Shown here piece after piece: positions 13,698 to 18,217 of a stretch of 18,217 nt of DNA. The notes below the pieces were generated by a model. The model saw nothing but the letters and a program-made list of their open reading frames with translations, did not search any database and had not been told where the DNA came from. The position numbers and the translations under genes were made by a program. Each line of letters opens with the position of its first letter. Position 1 is the first letter of the stretch. Origin of the DNA: SZUA-186 sp041552135 (GTDB taxonomy: Bacteria; Pseudomonadota; Gammaproteobacteria; UBA9214); the NCBI GenBank assembly GCA_041552135.1, contig JBFELL010000041.1, forward strand, positions 1-18,217. Direction: 5' to 3'.

Positions 13698-15425
13698 ATG
13701 AAGCGAAATATCATCCACCGCAGGCCTGACTGTGATCCCGCCACCCTGCCGGACTCACTACCGCCCCTGCTGCGCCGAATCTATGCGGCCAGGGGTATTC
13801 AGTCGGCGGACGATATCGACTACTCGCTGGACAGGCTGCTGCCGCCGGCGGAGCTTGGCGGCCTGACCGAGGCTGCCATGCTGCTGGAGACGGCGCTGGC
13901 CGAACAGCAGCGCATCGTCATCGTCGGTGACTTCGATGCCGACGGCGCGACCAGCAGCGCACTGTGCATGCGGGCGCTGCAGTCCATGGGCGCGAAGGAT
14001 GTGCACTACCTCGTGCCCAACCGTTTCGAGTACGGCTACGGGCTGACACCGGAGATCGTCGCGGTCGCCGCGGAGCAGCAGCCGGACCTCATTCTCACCG
14101 TGGACAACGGCATTTCCAGTATTGCCGGTGTGGAGGCGGCGCAACGGCGTGGCATGCAGGTCCTGGTGACCGACCATCACCTGCCAGGCGAGACCCTGCC
14201 GCCGGCGGATGTCATCGTCAATCCCAACCGGCCCGGCGATCGCTTCCCGAGCAAGCACCTTGCGGGTGTGGGCGTCGCCTTCTATGTCATGCTGGCCCTG
14301 CGGGCCCGCCTGCGCGAGCAGGGCTGGTTCGCGGTGCAGGGTATCAGCGAGCCGAATCTCGGCAACCTGCTGGACCTGGTGGCGCTCGGCACCGTGGCCG
14401 ACGTGGTGCCGCTGGACCATAACAACCGCATTCTCGTACAGCAGGGCCTGCAGCGGATCCGCGCCGGCCGCTGCGTGCCGGGGATCCGGACGCTGCTGGA
14501 GGTGGGCCGGCGCAGTGCACCGCGCGTGGTGGCGACCGACCTGGGTTTTGCCGTCGGTCCGCGCCTGAATGCCGCCGGCCGGCTCGATGATATGTCGCTG
14601 GGTATCGAGTGTCTGCTGACCGACAGCGAGGCCGAGGCGCGGCACATGGCGGCGCAGCTTGATGCCCTCAACCGGGAGCGCCGCGAGATCGAGTCCGGCA
14701 TGCAGGCGCAGGCCCTTGCGGCAATCCGGCGCCTGCACCTGGAAGAGAGCAGCCTGCCTGTTGGCCTGTGCCTGTACGATGCCGCCTGGCATCAGGGCGT
14801 GATCGGTATACTCGCCTCGCGTATCAAGGAGCAGTTCCACCGACCGGTCATTGCCTTTGCGCGCAGCGGAGACGGCGAGCTGAAGGGCTCGGCACGCTCG
14901 GTGCCCGGCCTGCATGTGCGTGATGCGCTGGATGCGATCGCCGCGACGCACCCCGGTCTGATAAGCCGGTTCGGCGGCCATGCCATGGCGGCCGGACTGA
15001 CGCTGGCGGAGGACGACTTCGATGATTTTGCTGCGGCCTACGATGCGGAGTGCCGGCGTCATCTCTGCGCGGATGATCTCAACGGGACCCTTCACACCGA
15101 TGGCGAACTGTCGGACGATGAGTTATCGCTGGATGCGGCGTGCCAGCTGCGCGATGCCGGTCCCTGGGGACAGGGGTTCCCGGCACCGGTGTTCGAGGGG
15201 GAGTTTGACGTGCTGGGTAGCCGCACGGTGGGCGAGCATCACCTCAAGATGAATCTTCGCCCGGTAGCAGGACAGGGCAGCATCGACGCCATTGCCTTCA
15301 ATACGGCACCCCTGCCCGATGGCTGCGGGCGGGCACGCATGGTGTACCGGCTGGATGTCAACGCGTATCGCGGTATGGAGTCCGCGCAGCTGGTGGTCGA
15401 GTACATCGAGGGACACCATGCGTAG
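13698..15425 (+). CDS. recJ: Single-stranded-DNA-specific 5'-3' exonuclease RecJ
   Basis: RecJ degrades single-stranded DNA 5' to 3' in RecF-pathway recombination, mismatch repair and base-excision repair. The 575-residue product has the DHH-family motifs: DFDADG at 78-83, VDNG at 135-138, DHH at 159-161 and VALGTVADVVPLD. These are followed by LGFAVGPRLNAAGRLDDM, WHQGVIGILASRIKE and the DHHA1 motif FGGHAMAAGL, then a C-terminal OB-type domain (DAGPWGQGFPAPVFEG). The start is set at ATG 13698, giving MKRNIIHRRPD, which fits the E. coli N terminus. An in-frame ATG at 13620 would add 26 Arg/Gly-rich residues translated from a dispersed repeat, so I reject it. No clear ribosome site is visible. 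It is convergent with the next gene and shares a terminator with it. Confidence 0.94.
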   Translation: MKRNIIHRRPDCDPATLPDSLPPLLRRIYAARGIQSADDIDYSLDRLLPPAELGGLTEAAMLLETALAEQQRIVIVGDFDADGATSSALCMRALQSMGAKDVHYLVPNRFEYGYGLTPEIVAVAAEQQPDLILTVDNGISSIAGVEAAQRRGMQVLVTDHHLPGETLPPADVIVNPNRPGDRFPSKHLAGVGVAFYVMLALRARLREQGWFAVQGISEPNLGNLLDLVALGTVADVVPLDHNNRILVQQGLQRIRAGRCVPGIRTLLEVGRRSAPRVVATDLGFAVGPRLNAAGRLDDMSLGIECLLTDSEAEARHMAAQLDALNRERREIESGMQAQALAAIRRLHLEESSLPVGLCLYDAAWHQGVIGILASRIKEQFHRPVIAFARSGDGELKGSARSVPGLHVRDALDAIAATHPGLISRFGGHAMAAGLTLAEDDFDDFAAAYDAECRRHLCADDLNGTLHTDGELSDDELSLDAACQLRDAGPWGQGFPAPVFEGEFDVLGSRTVGEHHLKMNLRPVAGQGSIDAIAFNTAPLPDGCGRARMVYRLDVNAYRGMESAQLVVEYIEGHHA

Positions 15426-15496
15426 CGGATCATTCGCTGGAGCTACCGGCAGGCAAATCAGGATTCTCCCGTTGCCTGATATCACCCGGCAAGTGA

Positions 15497-15527
15497 AAAC
15501 CCCGCGAGCGGTTGCTGCGCGGGGTTT
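15497..15527. terminator. Bidirectional intrinsic terminator between recJ and the convergent gene
   Basis: A perfect 10-bp stem, AAACCCCGCG (15497-15506) with CGCGGGGTTT (15518-15527), and an 11-nt loop. The + strand reads out through TTT and the - strand through TTTT. It lies 72 bases after the recJ stop and 26 bases after the stop of the convergent gene, so it can serve both. Confidence 0.85.
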
Positions 15528-15552
15528 AGCCAGAGCGACTGTCCCGTCGTTG

Positions 15553-16203
15553 CTAGGGTCGGCCGTTGCCGCGTCGGTCCAGGCCGGCAGCGGCTGCTGT
15601 CGGGATGCGGTCCGAGGTGGCATCCGGCATCATTGGCATGGGCGGTGCCGACGGGGGTGTGGCGCCTCCACCGGTGGTCACCGGCGGGATGGTCGTCGGT
15701 ACCTGGCCGGCCGAGGCGGCGTCCGGCAGGCTCGGTGGCAACGAGGTTGGTGCGCCGCCCGTGCTGACCGAAGCGGGGATGCCGGCGCTGGTGCTGGTCG
15801 GGCCGCGGGAGCTGCCACCACCTGCCGGCGGCAGGTTGGCCGGTATGCGGCTGCCGGCCTTCTCCTGGGCATGGTGGTTCCAGTGACTGGTGCCCGGTAC
15901 GCTGCCGGGGCGGCTGCCTGATCCACTGCTGCTGAGGCGGGTGCTGCTGCCTGGGTTGCTCGGGCGATGGCTCAGGCCGCTGCGATAGTAGCTGGTGTAA
16001 TCGGCCGCCCTGGAGTTGCGGTGGCTGGAGGCACGTGATTGGGTGGCCGGGTGGCTGGCGGGTATGCGGCCGTGGGTGGTGCCGCTGCCGATACCACCGG
16101 TGAGGGTGCGGGCGGAGTTAGGGGTGTTGCCGGCCAGCAGCGGACCGGAAATCATGATGCCGACGGCAGCTGCGACGGCAATCTTCACGATGGGGTTCTT
16201 CAT
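15553..16203 (-). CDS. Secreted Ser/Gly/Pro-rich low-complexity protein, unknown function
   Basis: I do not recognise this gene. From ATG 16203 the product has 216 residues. Residues 1-25 form a clear signal peptide (MKNPIVKIAVAAAVGIMISG, cleavage likely after LLA). The remainder is low complexity, rich in Ser, Gly, Pro, Thr and Ala, with a few Tyr/His (YTSYYRSGLSHR, SHWNHHAQ) and no cysteine in the mature part; this suggests a disordered periplasmic or surface protein. The start is supported by GAGG six bases upstream and a promoter about 60 bases away. The open frame extends further upstream to 16518, but that would overlap the prfB start and lacks a signal. It interrupts the usual recJ-prfB adjacency. 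A composition artefact is possible, but the signal peptide, ribosome site and terminator argue for a real gene. Confidence 0.65.
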   Translation of the reverse strand: MKNPIVKIAVAAAVGIMISGPLLAGNTPNSARTLTGGIGSGTTHGRIPASHPATQSRASSHRNSRAADYTSYYRSGLSHRPSNPGSSTRLSSSGSGSRPGSVPGTSHWNHHAQEKAGSRIPANLPPAGGGSSRGPTSTSAGIPASVSTGGAPTSLPPSLPDAASAGQVPTTIPPVTTGGGATPPSAPPMPMMPDATSDRIPTAAAAGLDRRGNGRP

Positions 16204-16265
16204 GGGTATCCTCGCAATAATGATTATTTGGTATTTTGAATTTGTTATGGTGTGTAGCGCTTTCA

Positions 16266-16295
16266 AGAATAACAGCTTGCCAGAAAGTCCGTCAA
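16266..16295 (-). promoter_or_regulatory. Candidate sigma-70-type promoter for the secreted-protein gene
   Basis: On the - strand, TTGACG (16295-16290) and TATTCT (16271-16266) are 18 bases apart in an AT-rich stretch that contrasts with the GC-rich surroundings, giving a leader of roughly 55 bases to ATG 16203. The other half of the gap, up to 16483, should hold the prfB promoter; TATGAT at 16443-16448 is a possible -10 without a clear -35. A hairpin at 16332-16362 (ATGGCA and GGCGC pairing with GCGCC and TGCCAT) lies between them. Confidence 0.4.
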
Positions 16296-16483
16296 TAATA
16301 TGACGAATGCTGTGTTGGCAGCAGCAAAGGCATGGCAAAGGCGCTGCAGTCGCGCCTGCCATAAACCCGGCCCTGCCGGATCCGCATTGCAGCAGGTCTG
16401 GTCCCGCTGAAGGGAAATGTAGTATCTCACTGATTCCAATAGTATGATCTCGCGCTTCGATTTTATTGTGTGATTCGCCAGCC

Positions 16484-17582
16484 ATGCCTGATATCAACGC
16501 CATCCGCGCACAGATCAAAGACCTCGACGGGCGCTCCGCCGCCCTCAGGGGGTATCTTTGACTTCGATGCGCGCCAGGAACGCCTGACAGAAGTCAGCCG
16601 CGAGCTCGAAGACCCCGAAATCTGGAATGACCCGGAGCGCGCCCAGGAACTCGGGCGTGAACGCGCGCGCCTGGAAGACGTGGTGCTGACCCTCAGCAAG
16701 ATGGGGCAGGCCCTGCAGGATGCGGGGGAGCTGCTGGATATTGCGGCCGAGGAGGACGATGCGGAAACGCTGGCGGCAGTCGAGGTCGATGTCCAGCAAC
16801 TCGAGTCCGAGGTTGCGCAGCTCGAGTTCCGGCGCATGTTCTCCGGCGAGATGGACGAGTCCAGCGCCTTTCTCGATATCCAGTCAGGCTCCGGCGGCAC
16901 CGAGGCGCAGGACTGGGCCGAGATGCTGCTGCGCATGTACCTGCGCTGGGGCGAGCGGCACGGCTTCAGGACCGAGCTGATCGAGGTGTCACCCGGCGAG
17001 GTCGCCGGCATCAAGAGTGCCACGGTGAAGGTGCAGGGCGCCTATGCCTTCGGCTGGCTGCGCACCGAGACCGGCGTGCACCGGCTGGTGCGCAAGTCGC
17101 CGTTCGATTCCGGCAACCGCCGGCACACCTCGTTTGCTGCGGTTTTCGTGTCGCCCGAGATCGACGATGACTTCGATATCGAGATCAATCCGGCGGACCT
17201 GCGCATCGACGTCTACCGCGCCAGCGGCGCCGGCGGCCAGCACGTCAACCGCACCGAGTCGGCGGTACGCATCACGCATGAACCCACGGGTACCGTCGTG
17301 CAGTGCCAGAACGACCGTTCGCAGCACAAGAACAAGGCCACGGCCATGAAGCAGCTGAAGTCCAAGCTCTACGAGCTGGAGATGCACAAGCGACGCTCCG
17401 ACCAGCAGGTCGTCGAGGACAGCAAGTCCGACATCGGCTGGGGTAGCCAGATCCGCTCCTACGTACTGGACCAGTCGCGTATCAAGGACCTTCGCACCAG
17501 CGTCGAGACAGGCAATACCCAGGCGGTGCTGGACGGCGACCTGGACCCGTTTATCGAGGCCAGCCTGAAGAGTGGCCTGTAG
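16484..17582 (+). CDS. prfB: Peptide chain release factor 2, with programmed +1 frameshift
   Basis: RF2 ends translation at UGA and UAA. Translation starts at ATG 16484 (MPDINAIRAQIKDLDGR), reads 25 codons to CTT 16556-16558, meets an in-frame TGA at 16559-16561, and shifts +1 to resume with GAC at 16560. The joined product (16484-16558 plus 16560-17582) has 365 residues, the same as E. coli RF2. The stop-recognition motif SPF is seen in RKSPFDSGNRRHTSF and the peptidyl-hydrolysis motif GGQ in ASGAGGQHVNRTESAVRI. LDIQSGSGGTEAQDWA and GWLRTETGVHRLV are also typical. A frame opened upstream of the ATG that avoids the TGA is not the real start. It precedes lysS by 99 nt, the usual order. Confidence 0.97.
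16547..16562 (+). promoter_or_regulatory. prfB programmed +1 frameshift signal
   Basis: AGGGGG (16547-16552) acts as an internal Shine-Dalgarno-like sequence, followed by TAT, the slippery CTT at 16556-16558, and TGAC. This is identical in form to the E. coli prfB site AGG GGG TAT CTT TGA C. Low RF2 slows termination at the poor UGAC context and favours slippage from CUU to UUU, giving autoregulation. Confidence 0.96.
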
Positions 17583-17681
17583 CCGCCACGACAGATCATG
17601 CGCAACGCCGTTGATGGCGTGCCTTCTCCTGCGGGAGGACGCAGTGTTATCTTCTCACCGGTAACAAAAGTTAAGTAAAAC

Positions 17682-18217
17682 ATGACAGACCAGGACGAAC
17701 ATGCACTGATTGCCCGGCGACGCGAGAAGCTGAAAACGCTGCGCGAGTCCGGCAATGCCTTTCCCAATGATTTCCGCCGCGATGCCATCGCCGGCGAACT
17801 GCATGCCGAGTACGATGACAGGGAAAACGATGTGCTGGAATCGGCGCCGGTGCGGGTCAAGGTGGCCGGCCGCCTGATGGCGAAACGTATCATGGGCAAG
17901 GCCAGTTTTGCCCAGCTGCAGGACATGTCGGGCCGCATCCAGCTGTTCCTGCAGCGCGACGCCCTGCCGGAGGGGGTCTACCAGGAGTTCAAGGGCTGGG
18001 ACATCGGCGATATCGTCGGTGCCGAGGGCGCGCTGTTCAAGACGAAGACCGGCGAGTTGTCCGTCAAGGCGGAGACGATCCGCATCCTGACCAAGTCACT
18101 GCGGCCGCTGCCGGAGAAATTCCACGGCCTGGCCGACCAGGAAACCCGTTACCGGCAGCGCTATGTCGATCTCATCATGAACGAGGTCTCGCGCGATACC
18201 TTCCGCATGCGCAGCGC
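17682..18217 (+). CDS. lysS: Lysyl-tRNA synthetase (class II), N-terminal part
   Basis: LysRS charges tRNA-Lys with lysine. The window holds 178 codons from ATG 17682 and the gene continues past the end. The opening MTDQDEHALIARRREKLKTL is followed by AFPNDFRRD, an anticodon-binding OB domain (VAGRLMAKRIMGKASFAQLQD, then GDIVGAEGALFKTKTGELSV), and the inter-domain LRPLPEKFHGLADQETRYRQ with YVDLI, all very close to E. coli LysS. The class II catalytic motifs 2 and 3 lie outside. It follows prfB, as in E. coli, and is probably co-transcribed, although the 99-nt gap could hold its own promoter. No strong ribosome site is visible before the ATG. Confidence 0.95.
   Translation, partial: MTDQDEHALIARRREKLKTLRESGNAFPNDFRRDAIAGELHAEYDDRENDVLESAPVRVKVAGRLMAKRIMGKASFAQLQDMSGRIQLFLQRDALPEGVYQEFKGWDIGDIVGAEGALFKTKTGELSVKAETIRILTKSLRPLPEKFHGLADQETRYRQRYVDLIMNEVSRDTFRMRS

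Noticed and set aside
13758..15095. A 445-residue - strand open frame opposite recJ
   Set aside because: It is an antisense shadow of a complete recJ with intact motifs.
1..18217. CRISPR arrays, tRNA or rRNA genes, prophage or intact insertion sequences
   Set aside because: I saw no regularly spaced repeat array, no tRNA-like cloverleaf with a CCA end, and no transposase, integrase or phage protein motifs.

Overview
The window looks like chromosomal DNA of a GC-rich gammaproteobacterium. The truD-surE-pcm-nlpD-rpoS order, the recJ-prfB-lysS order and the alaC-hom-thrC cluster together suggest a Chromatiales-type or related purple-sulfur/sulfur-oxidiser lineage. That placement is inference from gene order and protein resemblance. 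Most of the window is conserved housekeeping sequence with high-GC codon use. No tRNA, rRNA, CRISPR array, intact transposase or integrase is visible, and no gene-free stretch exceeds 300 bases.

Layout. (1) 1-771: the last codons of truD, then a convergent Smr-domain nuclease gene, with two dispersed-repeat elements between them. (2) 911-5040: a stress and stationary-phase block on the + strand, made of surE, pcm, a YqaA-type membrane protein, nlpD and rpoS, with tight junctions from pcm to nlpD. (3) 5192-9468: a less conserved stretch. It holds a lower-GC double-hotdog protein on the + strand, a tandem 22-bp repeat, a large secreted TIGR03790-like multidomain protein on the - strand and a small Mth938-domain protein on the - strand. 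(4) 9687-13455: amino-acid biosynthesis on the + strand, with alanine aminotransferase alaC, homoserine dehydrogenase hom (TTG start 4 bases after alaC) and threonine synthase thrC. (5) 13456-13697: a stack of dispersed palindromic repeats. (6) 13698-18217: recJ, a convergent gene for a Ser/Gly/Pro-rich secreted protein, prfB with its programmed +1 frameshift, and lysS, which runs off the end.

Functional logic. SurE, Pcm, NlpD and RpoS serve survival, protein repair, cell separation and the general stress response, and are classically linked. AlaC, Hom and ThrC draw on central metabolites to make alanine and threonine. RecJ, RF2 and LysRS form the classical recombination/translation cluster, interrupted here by a lineage-specific secreted-protein gene.

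I did not find a clear new defence or mobile system. The most interesting items are the chimeric TIGR03790-like protein, the double-hotdog gene beside rpoS, a four-ligand Cys/His cluster inserted in ThrC, and several families of dispersed palindromes, one of which overlaps the recJ translation start region.
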